Positions 7,332 to 15,668 of a stretch of 18,286 nucleotides of DNA are shown here, in pieces. The stretch is from an uncultured Actinomycetes bacterium (lineage in GTDB: Bacteria; Actinomycetota; Thermoleophilia; Solirubrobacterales; Solirubrobacteraceae). The stretch covers positions 1 through 18,286 of the forward strand of contig CALAQT010000175.1 of the NCBI GenBank assembly GCA_937888775.1. Reading direction: 5' to 3'. The notes under the pieces are model-generated. The model was not told the DNA's origin, did not search any database, and was given only the letters and a program-made list of their open reading frames with translations. The position numbers were made by a program, and so were the translations under genes. Position 1 is the stretch's first letter, and each line of letters begins with the position of its first letter.

Positions 7332-7409
7332 TCGGTCCCCTTGAGCGTGCATCCGCGGACGCCGCCAATTACGGCCGATGGGCTCTGGCCCGCGGGCGCG
7401 ATACATCTC

Positions 7410-7817
7410 CTACGTTCGTACGGCGCCGCGGATGAAGTCGATCGCCTGCTGAGCTGAGGCGCCCGGCGTGAACACCTCGGCGACGCCCAGCGCCTTGAGT
7501 TCCTCCACGTCGTCGGAGGGAATCGTCCCGCCGACCGTGACGACGACGTCGTCGATCCCCTCCTGGTCCAGTAATTCCATGATCCGCGGCACGAGCGTCA
7601 TGTGCGCGCCGGACAGGATCGACAGACCGACGGCGTCAGCATCCTCCTGGATCACGGTTTCGACGATCTGCTCGGGGGTCTGGTGCAATCCGGTGTAGAT
7701 GACCTCCATGCCGGCGTCGCGCAGGGCGCGGGCGATGATCTTGGCGCCGCGGTCATGCCCGTCAAGGCCGGGTTTCGCGACCACGACGCGGATCTTCTTC
7801 TCAGGGGAGGGGGCCAT
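7410..7817 (-). CDS. Free-standing cobalamin-binding subunit of an acyl-CoA mutase (methylmalonyl-CoA mutase type)
   Basis: A 135-residue protein that is a complete B12-binding domain. The cobalt-ligand motif DxHxxG is D19-G-H21-D-R-G24, followed by the S66-I-L68 motif and G96-G97 that cradle the nucleotide tail. This matches the C-terminal domain of methylmalonyl-CoA mutase or the small subunit of split mutases (isobutyryl- or 2-hydroxyisobutyryl-CoA type). The TIM-barrel large subunit is absent from this window, so the exact substrate cannot be told. The mutase chaperone MeaB is encoded about 7 kb away. It is transcribed in the same direction as etfB but separated by 136 nt. Upstream, TACAAT at 7862-7867 may be a -10 box. 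No clear Shine-Dalgarno. Confidence 0.92.
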   Translation of the reverse strand: MAPSPEKKIRVVVAKPGLDGHDRGAKIIARALRDAGMEVIYTGLHQTPEQIVETVIQEDADAVGLSILSGAHMTLVPRIMELLDQEGIDDVVVTVGGTIPSDDVEELKALGVAEVFTPGASAQQAIDFIRGAVRT

Positions 7818-7925
7818 CTCGATAGGCGGGGACGCAGGTCCGTGCGACCGCAGGCGCGACGATTGTAATGCGACTGCAGCCCCGGCGCCCGGCTGCCCCC
7901 GACCTTCAGGGCTCGTCGTGGGCCC

Positions 7926-8252
7926 TTACTTGACGACGACCGTCTCCTTCATCCCCGGATGAAGCGTGCAGAACAGGAAGTAGGTGCCCTGCTTGGTGAA
8001 CACGTGGCTGAAGCTTCCCCTGACCTGATCACGCGAGTGGAACTTGACCGGGCCGCTGCGGACCGTGACGTTGTGCGTCAGGTAGCCGACCCATTTCCAG
8101 GTGACCGTCGCGCCCCGTTTGATCGTCATCTTGCCTGGGCGGATGAAGATGTCGCCGACCTTGGCCTGCGTGGGGGCGCTGAAAGCGAACGCTGAGACGG
8201 CGGCGAAGGCAAGGATCGCGGCGGTCAAGGCGAGGATTACGAGCTTACGCAT
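7926..8252 (-). CDS. Exported type-1 copper protein (plastocyanin/cupredoxin-like)
   Basis: A 108-residue protein with a Sec signal peptide (MRK, then a hydrophobic core, cleavage near residue 24). The mature ~84 residues form a cupredoxin domain. All four copper ligands are visible: H60 in THNV, then C95, H98 and M101 in FCTLHPGM. VGDIFIRPGKMTIKRGATVTW is the usual first part of the fold, split here by strand order. It would carry single electrons outside the membrane; the partner is unknown. GGGAAG lies just upstream of the ATG. It appears to be a single-gene unit. Confidence 0.92.
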   Translation of the reverse strand: MRKLVILALTAAILAFAAVSAFAFSAPTQAKVGDIFIRPGKMTIKRGATVTWKWVGYLTHNVTVRSGPVKFHSRDQVRGSFSHVFTKQGTYFLFCTLHPGMKETVVVK

Positions 8253-8346
8253 GAGCTTCCCAGATTCGAAGTGCGACGGCGGCCTCTAGACGACCCGCCG
8301 GATTTTCGCACAGGCGGTGCGGTCCCGCCCGTCCGGATACCTAATC

Positions 8347-8391
8347 GTGCTTCCCGTCATAAATACGGTCCCACCGAGAGGTGGGGAGCAC
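8347..8391 (-). terminator. Two-part hairpin at the 3' end of the HAD gene
   Basis: CCCACC (8370-8375) pairs with GGTGGG (8380-8385) around a GAGA loop. GTGCTT (8347-8352) can pair with GAGCAC (8386-8391) outside it, leaving a 17-nt bulge. It begins at the stop codon of the HAD gene on the minus strand. It may end the thiolase-HAD transcript, but no T-run follows. Confidence 0.35.
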
Positions 8392-9245
8392 TAACCACGG
8401 CGCCGACGCCCTGGGCCGCGAGCCGGGCGCGGGCGGGCTCGGCCCGCGAGCGTCACGCTGGCGATACCGCCCGCGGTTGCCGCACCGGCCAGCACCGCGC
8501 TGGTCTTCAGCCGCCGGCTCAGGCGATCGAAGCGCAGCACCTCCCAGCCCTCCTGGCGGGCCACCCGCGCCAGCTCCCGGTCTGGATTGACCGCCACTGG
8601 GTGTCCGACCGCCTGCAGCATCGGCAGGTCCGACGCGGAATCCGAATAGGCATAGGAGGCCCCGAGATCGATCCCCTGCTCACCCGCCAGCTGCTCGATC
8701 GCGCGCGCCTTGCCGCTGCCATACACGAACAGTCCCACCGGTCGACCGGTGAACACCCCGTCGATGACCTCAGAGAACTCCGATCCGAGCGCGCCATCGA
8801 GGACGAGGACCTGGGCGAGGATCTGCGCCAGCTCCTGGGAGGCGGCGGTCACGATGTACGCACGCCGCCCGGCGTCCTGATGTTCGTGGGCCAGCGACAG
8901 AACCTGGGGATAGACGCGGGGCAGGATCCCGGCCAACACGGCGGCGCCGAGCCGCTCCAGGTCACGCGTGCGGGTCCCCTTCAGCGACGCTGAGATCCGG
9001 TCGCGCAGAGCGTGGGTGTCATCGTCGGTGGCGCCGTGCAGCCGAAACCGCGCGTTGGCCCAGGCGTCGGCCAGCAGCTGGCGCCGGCCGAGCAGACCGG
9101 CCCGATAGGCGGCGCGCCCGAACTGGAAGGCCGAGGAGCCCTCCATCAGGGTGCGATCGAGGTCGAAGAAGGCGGCCCCGGCTTCGCCGGGGCTTGGGAG
9201 TTCGCCTGGCGGCGAACTCCCGGCGGGGCAACCGTCAGCCTCCAT
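8391..9245 (-). CDS. HAD-superfamily IB phosphatase (SerB-like) with C-terminal hydrophobic segment
   Basis: A 284-residue phosphatase of the HAD-IB group. Motif I is D28-L-D30-R-T (FFDLDRTL), motif II is IVTAAS (T133 region), motif III lysine is K179 in GSGKA, and motif IV is SDSASD (D202, D206). The catalytic set is complete. The substrate is not known; members of this subfamily act on phosphoserine, phospholipid-type or other small phosphates. Residues about 248-267 are hydrophobic and followed by an Arg/Pro-rich tail, so it may be held at the membrane by its C-terminus. The ATG overlaps the thiolase stop by 11 nt, with GAGG just upstream, indicating coupled translation. The first ~22 residues lie over two strong hairpins. 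Confidence 0.85.
   Translation of the reverse strand: MEADGCPAGSSPPGELPSPGEAGAAFFDLDRTLMEGSSAFQFGRAAYRAGLLGRRQLLADAWANARFRLHGATDDDTHALRDRISASLKGTRTRDLERLGAAVLAGILPRVYPQVLSLAHEHQDAGRRAYIVTAASQELAQILAQVLVLDGALGSEFSEVIDGVFTGRPVGLFVYGSGKARAIEQLAGEQGIDLGASYAYSDSASDLPMLQAVGHPVAVNPDRELARVARQEGWEVLRFDRLSRRLKTSAVLAGAATAGGIASVTLAGRARPRPARGPGRRRRG
9175..9221. repeat. Two adjacent strong hairpins at the thiolase/HAD junction
   Basis: GCCCCGG (9175-9181) pairs with CCGGGGC (9187-9193). GGGAGTTCGCC (9196-9206) pairs perfectly with GGCGAACTCCC (9211-9221) around a 4-nt loop. They lie 14-60 nt inside the HAD gene, just after the thiolase stop. They could slow or partly terminate transcription after thiolase, or protect the thiolase mRNA end. 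Confidence 0.7.
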
Positions 9246-10419
9246 TGACCTCGATTATCACGGCGTCGCCCTGGCCGCCGCCCGAGCAGATCGCCGCGCA
9301 GCCGAGACCTCCGCCCCGACGGCGCAGTTCGTACACGAGCGTGCCGAGAATGCGCGCGCCTGAGGCGCCGATCGGATGTCCGAGGGCCACCGCGCCACCG
9401 TTGACGTTGACGCGATCCTCGTCGATCTCCAGGATCCGGATCGAGTTCAGCGTGACCGAGGCGAACGCCTCGTTGATCTCCCACAGATCGATGTCCTGCG
9501 CCTTGAGACCGGCCTTCTCCAGCGCCTTGAGTGCAGCCTTGCCCGGCGTGCGCGCCAGGTAGGCGAAGTCGTCGGCCACCTGTGCCTGGGCGATGATCGT
9601 CGCCAGCGCACGCTTGTTGTTGCGTTTGGCCCACTCGTCACTGGCCACCACCAGTGCGCCGCCGCCGTCATTGACGCCGGGGGAGTTACCCGCCGTGTGC
9701 GAGCCGTCCTTGACGAAGATCGGCGGCAGCTTGGCGAGCGTCTCCAGGGTGGTGTCGCGGCGTGGCCCCTCGTCCACCTCGACCACCGTGTCGCCCTTGC
9801 GACCCTTGATGGTCACGGGGACGATCTCCTCGGGCAGGCGACCCTCGTCGGTGGCGGCGAGCGCGAGCTGGTGCGAGCGCAGGGCCCAGCGGTCCATGTC
9901 CGGGCGCGTCAGCTCCAGCTCAGCCGCAACCTCGCTGGCCTCCTGAGCCATGTGCTTGCCAGAGAATGGATTGGTCAGCCCGTCGTTGATCATCACGTCG
10001 ATCAGCTTGCCGTCGCCCATCCGAAAGCCGAAGCGCGCCTGCTTGAGCATGTAGGGAGCGTTGGACATCGACTCCATCCCGCCGGCCACGCCGACCTCCA
10101 GGTCGCCGGCGCGGATCGCCGCATCGAGCAGGCCCGTGGCGCGGATCCCCGACGCGCACACCTTGTTGATCGTCTCGGAGGAGACCTCCATTGGAATACC
10201 GCCCTTGATCTGCGCCTGGCGGGAGGGGACCTGCCCCACTCCGGCCTGGAGCACCTGACCCATGACGACGTGCTGGACCTGCTCGGGCGCGACGTCAGCA
10301 CGCTCCAGTGCAGCTGCGATCGCGGTGCCGCCGAGTTCGGTCGCTTCCAGAGAGGACAGCCCGCCCCCTAGCTTTCCGATCGGCGTGCGTGCTGCGGACA
10401 GAATCACCGTCTTAGGCAT
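9235..10419 (-). CDS. Acetyl-CoA C-acetyltransferase (thiolase)
   Basis: A 394-residue thiolase of normal length. The catalytic residues sit where they do in Zoogloea thiolase: C88 in INKVCASG, H348 in GGAVALGHPIGASGAR, and C378 in CSGGGQGDA, with NEAFA also present. It either condenses two acetyl-CoA or, in the catabolic direction, cleaves 3-ketoacyl-CoA; sequence alone does not decide. The start is MPKTVILSAARTPIG, as expected for the family. GGAG lies about 11 nt upstream of the ATG. It overlaps the HAD gene downstream by 11 nt and diverges from the aminopeptidase gene over a 54-nt gap. With the ETF cluster and acyl-CoA dehydrogenase it fits acyl-CoA breakdown. Confidence 0.96.
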   Translation of the reverse strand: MPKTVILSAARTPIGKLGGGLSSLEATELGGTAIAAALERADVAPEQVQHVVMGQVLQAGVGQVPSRQAQIKGGIPMEVSSETINKVCASGIRATGLLDAAIRAGDLEVGVAGGMESMSNAPYMLKQARFGFRMGDGKLIDVMINDGLTNPFSGKHMAQEASEVAAELELTRPDMDRWALRSHQLALAATDEGRLPEEIVPVTIKGRKGDTVVEVDEGPRRDTTLETLAKLPPIFVKDGSHTAGNSPGVNDGGGALVVASDEWAKRNNKRALATIIAQAQVADDFAYLARTPGKAALKALEKAGLKAQDIDLWEINEAFASVTLNSIRILEIDEDRVNVNGGAVALGHPIGASGARILGTLVYELRRRGGGLGCAAICSGGGQGDAVIIEVNGG

Positions 10420-10459
10420 GGCTTGTTGGTCTCCGTGGTTGGTGGCCCTCCAATCCTAG

Positions 10460-10465
10460 TAACGT
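10460..10465 (+). promoter_or_regulatory. Possible -10 box (TAACGT) for a leaderless aminopeptidase transcript
   Basis: TAACGT is followed by 8 nt and the GTG start. No Shine-Dalgarno lies in the 54-nt gap to the divergent thiolase gene, and no convincing -35 was seen. Confidence 0.35.
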
Positions 10466-10473
10466 GACGCGCC

Positions 10474-11922
<1,449 letters not shown>

Positions 11923-11926
11923 CGCG

Positions 11927-13060
11927 ATGGATTTCGATCTATCAGACGATCATCGGCTGCTGCGCGACACCGTGCGCCAGTTCGCCGAGGCGGAGATCGC
12001 CCCGGTGGCCGAGGAGCTGGACCGCACCAAGTCCTTCCCGTACGAGATCGTCAGCCAGCTCGGCAAGCTCGACCTGATGGGGATCCCGTTCCCGCAGGAG
12101 TACGGCGGCGCGGGCGGCGACTCGCTCGGCTACGCGCTGGCGGTGGAGGAGCTGGCCCGGGTCGACTCGTCGGTGGCGATCACTCTGTGCGCCCACACGT
12201 CGCTGGGGACCCAGCCGATCTACCTGTTCGGCTCCGAAGCGCAGAAGCGTGAGTGGCTGCCGCGGCTGTGCGCCGGCGAGATCCTCGGCGCCTTCGGGCT
12301 GACCGAGCCCGAGGCCGGGTCCGATGCCGGCAACACCAAGACGCGGGCGGCGCTGGACAACGGCGAATGGGTGATCAACGGCGCCAAGCAGTTCATCACC
12401 AACGCTGGGACCGGGATCTCTGGCGTCGTGGTGATCACCGCGCTGACCGGCGAGCGTGAGATCTCCAACCTGCTGGTGGCCAACGGCACCGACGGCTACG
12501 AACCGGGCGAGCCGTATCGGAAGATGGGCTGGAACGCCTCGGACACGCGCCCGCTGACGTTCACCGACTGCCGCGTGCCGACCGACAACCTGATCGGCAC
12601 GCGCGGCGCAGGCCTGCGCCAGTTCCTGCACATCCTCGACATCGGCCGGATCGGCGTGGCCGCGATGGGGGTCGGGCTGGCCCAGGGCGCGCTCGATCAG
12701 GCGTTGGCCTACGCCAAGGAGCGCCGCGCGTTCGGCCAGCCGATCTCCAAGTTTCAGTCGATCGGCGCCAAGCTGGCCAACCTCTCGACCGAGATCGAAG
12801 CCACCCGGCTACTGGTCCACAAGTCGGCGTGGCTGAAGGACGTCGGGCGCAACTTCAGCCTGACGGCCGCCCAGGCAAAGCTGAAGTCCGGCCGGCTCGC
12901 GGTCCGCGCCGCGGACGAGGCCGTGCAGATCCACGGCGGCTACGGTTACATCGAGGAGTATCCGGTCTGCCGGTTCTACCGCGACGCCAAGATCCTGACC
13001 ATCGGCGAGGGCACCGACGAGGTGCAGGAAATGGTCATCGCGCGCGCGCTCGGCGCCTGA
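11927..13060 (+). CDS. Acyl-CoA dehydrogenase
   Basis: A 377-residue FAD flavoenzyme that makes the alpha-beta double bond in acyl-CoA and passes electrons to ETF. Seen: MDFDLSDDHRLLRDTVRQF start, GAFGLTEPEAGSDAGNTKTRA (acyl/FAD binding), RKMGWNASDTRPL, AFGQPISKFQSI, QIHGGYGYIEEYPVCRFYRDAK, and the catalytic base E361 in GEGTDEVQ at the usual place. It is closest in pattern to short/branched-chain acyl-CoA dehydrogenases, but chain specificity cannot be read. The start is 4 nt after the aminopeptidase stop. No own Shine-Dalgarno is clear, so it probably relies on coupling. The electron acceptor genes etfBA and ETF-QO are 5-8 kb away. Confidence 0.96.
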   Translation: MDFDLSDDHRLLRDTVRQFAEAEIAPVAEELDRTKSFPYEIVSQLGKLDLMGIPFPQEYGGAGGDSLGYALAVEELARVDSSVAITLCAHTSLGTQPIYLFGSEAQKREWLPRLCAGEILGAFGLTEPEAGSDAGNTKTRAALDNGEWVINGAKQFITNAGTGISGVVVITALTGEREISNLLVANGTDGYEPGEPYRKMGWNASDTRPLTFTDCRVPTDNLIGTRGAGLRQFLHILDIGRIGVAAMGVGLAQGALDQALAYAKERRAFGQPISKFQSIGAKLANLSTEIEATRLLVHKSAWLKDVGRNFSLTAAQAKLKSGRLAVRAADEAVQIHGGYGYIEEYPVCRFYRDAKILTIGEGTDEVQEMVIARALGA

Positions 13061-13091
13061 GCCACCGATCCCCCGCCCTTGGCGCTGGCCG

Positions 13092-13108
13092 CCGCCTGCC
13101 CCAGGCGG
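13092..13108. terminator. Hairpin between convergent genes, possible bidirectional terminator
   Basis: CCGCCTG (13092-13098) pairs with CAGGCGG (13102-13108) around a 3-nt loop. It lies in the 55-nt gap between the convergent acyl-CoA dehydrogenase and FAD oxidase genes. There is no T-run on either side. Confidence 0.4.
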
Positions 13109-13115
13109 TGCTCGC

Positions 13116-14612
13116 TCAGCGGCCGATCGCCTGCGGGAAGTTGAACCGGTGCTCGGGATCGAACTGCTTGCGGACCGTCAGCAGACGTGAGTAGTTGGCG
13201 CCGTAGTACGCGTGCTGCCAGCCCTTGAGACCCGCGTCGATGTAGTTCTGATACGCCATCCCGGAGACATAGGGCTGCATCCGCTGGTGCGTCTGCCCGA
13301 GCCAGGCTGCGCCACCGCTGTAGCTGAGGTACTGGATGCAGAACAGCGTGTTGCGGTGCACGAACGCGGTGGCGTTCGGCTTGACGCGATTGATCGCGCC
13401 GCCGTAGGAGTCAAACAGGATCGCCGCCGAGCCCGGCTGGCCCTGTCTGGCATCGATCGCGGAGATCAGCGTCGCGCGTCCCGCGCCGTTCAGCGGATGG
13501 GTCACGTAGTCGGACTTGGCGTTGAAGCTGGCGCGCTGCAGCTGCCCGCCCGGTCGCGTCCCGATCGTGTGGCAGCTTTGCAGCGATTGACCGAGACATC
13601 CTGCCCACCGTGTCTGCAGGCCGAGATAGTCCTGATTGCCGGCGCTCAATCGGGCGCCTTCGACGGCGGTGAGCGGAGCCAATAGCCGCCCCAGGCGAGA
13701 TGCAGATCCGAGGTACTGCCCGGCCACGAGCACCTGTGGGCCGCCTGAGCCGGTCTGCAGATGAAAGACAGAACTGAAGTTGTCGCTGGCGAGAGGCGCC
13801 CAGTTCTGCCACGCCTGCATGGCCTCGCTCGCCTCGGACCAAGGCCAGTAGACGAAGAACCACGCGGCGGTTGCCGGCGCGTGGTGAACCCGAAACTGAA
13901 GTTGCGTAACCACCCCGAAGTTGCCGCCACCGGCGCCGCGCAGCGCCCACAGCAGATCCGGGTTGCTGTTCTGGTTGACCTGACGGATGCGTCCATCCGC
14001 CGTCACCACCTCGGCGCCGATCAGATTGTCCAGGGTCAGGCCGAACGCGCGGCCGGCGAGCCCCATCCCGCCCCCCAGTGCGTGGCCGCCGATCCCCACC
14101 GACGGGCAGGAACCAGCGGGGATTGTCGCGCCCTTGGCGGCCAGGGCGGTGTACACGTTGATCAGCTGCGCGCCGGCGCCGATCGTCGCGGTGCCGGCGC
14201 GGCGGTTGACGCTGATCGCGCTCAGGTTCCTCAGATCGAGCACGAGCCCGCCGCGCTGCGTCGAGTATCCGGCGTAGCTGTGCCCGCCTGACCGAGCCCG
14301 CAGCGGCACGTCATGCCCGACCGCCCAGCGCACCGCCCCCTGGACGTCTGTGGCGCCCAGCGGGCGCGCCACCGTGCTGGGCAGCACGCCGTCGAAGCGC
14401 TCGTTGTACACGTGCGCGGCCGCCGGAAAGCCGGGCGAGCCGCGGTTGATGATCGGCCCGCGCATCGCCTGGCGAAGCGTCCGCGGGACCGACGAGCCGG
14501 CTGCCCGTGCGCCGCTCAGGCCGCCGGCGAGCGCCCGGGCGGTGGGGCTGGCGGCCAGAGCCGTGCCGCCGACACCGGCGAGGAAGGCCCGGCGATCGAC
14601 CGGCTGGTCCAT
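13116..14612 (-). CDS. Tat-exported FAD-linked oxidase, berberine-bridge (BBE) type
   Basis: A 498-residue flavin oxidase. The N-terminus has a twin-arginine signal (DRRAFLAG, R7-R8) and Ala-rich segment to about residue 40, so it should be folded and exported. The FAD-binding PCMH domain carries both residues used for bicovalent FAD: H111 (RSGGHSYAGYS) and C169 (PAGSCPSVGIGGHALGGG). The C-terminal BBE motif YYGANYSRL, then FDPEHRFNFPQAIG, closes the protein. Relatives oxidise sugars, oligosaccharides or alkaloid-like substrates and reduce oxygen to peroxide; the substrate here is unknown. ATG has a strong GGGGGAG upstream. It lies 10 nt after meaB, so it is probably co-transcribed with it. 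Confidence 0.93.
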   Translation of the reverse strand: MDQPVDRRAFLAGVGGTALAASPTARALAGGLSGARAAGSSVPRTLRQAMRGPIINRGSPGFPAAAHVYNERFDGVLPSTVARPLGATDVQGAVRWAVGHDVPLRARSGGHSYAGYSTQRGGLVLDLRNLSAISVNRRAGTATIGAGAQLINVYTALAAKGATIPAGSCPSVGIGGHALGGGMGLAGRAFGLTLDNLIGAEVVTADGRIRQVNQNSNPDLLWALRGAGGGNFGVVTQLQFRVHHAPATAAWFFVYWPWSEASEAMQAWQNWAPLASDNFSSVFHLQTGSGGPQVLVAGQYLGSASRLGRLLAPLTAVEGARLSAGNQDYLGLQTRWAGCLGQSLQSCHTIGTRPGGQLQRASFNAKSDYVTHPLNGAGRATLISAIDARQGQPGSAAILFDSYGGAINRVKPNATAFVHRNTLFCIQYLSYSGGAAWLGQTHQRMQPYVSGMAYQNYIDAGLKGWQHAYYGANYSRLLTVRKQFDPEHRFNFPQAIGR

Positions 14613-14622
14613 GGTGCTCCCC

Positions 14623-15588
14623 CTAATCCCTCGGCGCGCGCTCGCGTTCTCGCTCGAGGATCGTACTGGCCGCGCTGGCCGGATCCAACTCACGGGCCAC
14701 GACGCGGTCAAGCAGCTCCCGGACGGAATCATCCTTCCGGATCGACGCCTCAAGCTCACGCCGCATCCGAAACGACGCGATCGCCAGCACCTCGTTGAAC
14801 AGATTACGCCGCCGTCGCTCTGACAGAGTGCCCTTGGCCTCGATGTGCTGGTGGTGCTCGGCGAGCTTGTCGCACAGCTCGGCCACGCCCTCGCCGCGGA
14901 CCGCGTCGGTTCTGACGACCGGCACCTCCCAGTCCAGCCGCGGTCCGAGCGCCAGCACGCCCTTGATCTCGCGAACCATGGTGTCGGTCAGCGGATGATC
15001 GGCTTTGTTGACCACGATCACGTCGGGAATCTCCATCACGCCTGCCTTCAGCGCCTGGATCGAGTCGCCCGAACCAGGCATCAGGACCAGCACCACGGTA
15101 TCGGCGTGGTCGATCACGTCGACCTCGGCCTGGCCAACGCCGACAGTCTCCACCAGCACGAGATCGCGACCCGAGGCGTCCATCAGCAGCGCCGCCTGCA
15201 GCGCGGCCTCGCTGAGGCCACCGAGCGCCCCCCGGTTGGCCATCGAGCGGATGAACACGCCCGGGTCAAGGAAATGGTCCGCCAGGCGGATTCGATCGCC
15301 CAGCAGGGCTCCGTGGGTGAACGGCGAGGACGGGTCGACCGACAGCACCGCGATGGTGCGCTCGCGCGCCCGCTCGAGCTTGGTCAGCGCTCCCAGCAGC
15401 GTGGACTTCCCGACGCCGGGCGGGCCGGTGAAGCCGACCACCTCCGCACGTCCCGTATGGGGATAGACCTGGCTGACCAGCTCCCAGCCCAGGGGATCGT
15501 CGTTCTCGACCAGCGTTATCCCCCGCGCCAGGGCGCGCCTGTCGCCGTTGAGGAGGCGCGCGGCGAGTGTCTCGTCTGGCGGACGCAT
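14623..15588 (-). CDS. meaB: MeaB/ArgK-type GTPase, chaperone of B12-dependent acyl-CoA mutase
   Basis: A 321-residue G3E-family GTPase that loads and protects the cobalamin cofactor of methylmalonyl-CoA or related mutases. Motifs: Walker A GPPGVGKS (55-62), DPSSP (85-89), the switch ETVGVGQ (147-153), and the GTP-specific NKAD (194-197). The length is usual. The ATG at 15588 was chosen; a TTG four codons earlier (15600) is also possible and neither has a clear Shine-Dalgarno. Its natural partner, the B12-binding mutase subunit, is encoded at 7410-7817, not next to it. It diverges from the phospholipase D gene over about 70-80 nt. The FAD oxidase follows 10 nt downstream. Confidence 0.95.
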   Translation of the reverse strand: MRPPDETLAARLLNGDRRALARGITLVENDDPLGWELVSQVYPHTGRAEVVGFTGPPGVGKSTLLGALTKLERARERTIAVLSVDPSSPFTHGALLGDRIRLADHFLDPGVFIRSMANRGALGGLSEAALQAALLMDASGRDLVLVETVGVGQAEVDVIDHADTVVLVLMPGSGDSIQALKAGVMEIPDVIVVNKADHPLTDTMVREIKGVLALGPRLDWEVPVVRTDAVRGEGVAELCDKLAEHHQHIEAKGTLSERRRRNLFNEVLAIASFRMRRELEASIRKDDSVRELLDRVVARELDPASAASTILERERERAPRD

Positions 15589-15668
15589 CAGGGCGAGCAA
15601 TCATGCCGGATGGGCCTGTCGCGGGTTGCCCAGCACCGCGCGGCGCGGTCTGAAACGATGAGCCGTAG

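Noticed and set aside
7388..7397. Palindrome GCCCGCGGGC downstream of the B12 subunit gene's neighbour, as an operator
   Set aside because: Short GC palindromes are frequent by chance in this composition, and it is not placed on a promoter candidate.
8347..8391. Riboswitch or structured regulatory RNA near the copper protein
   Set aside because: The stems match no riboswitch I recognise and sit at the end of the HAD gene, better explained as a 3'-end hairpin.
15588..15600. TTG at 15600 as the MeaB start
   Set aside because: Possible, but the ATG four codons later is the more usual start and neither has a ribosome site. It is noted as an alternative.
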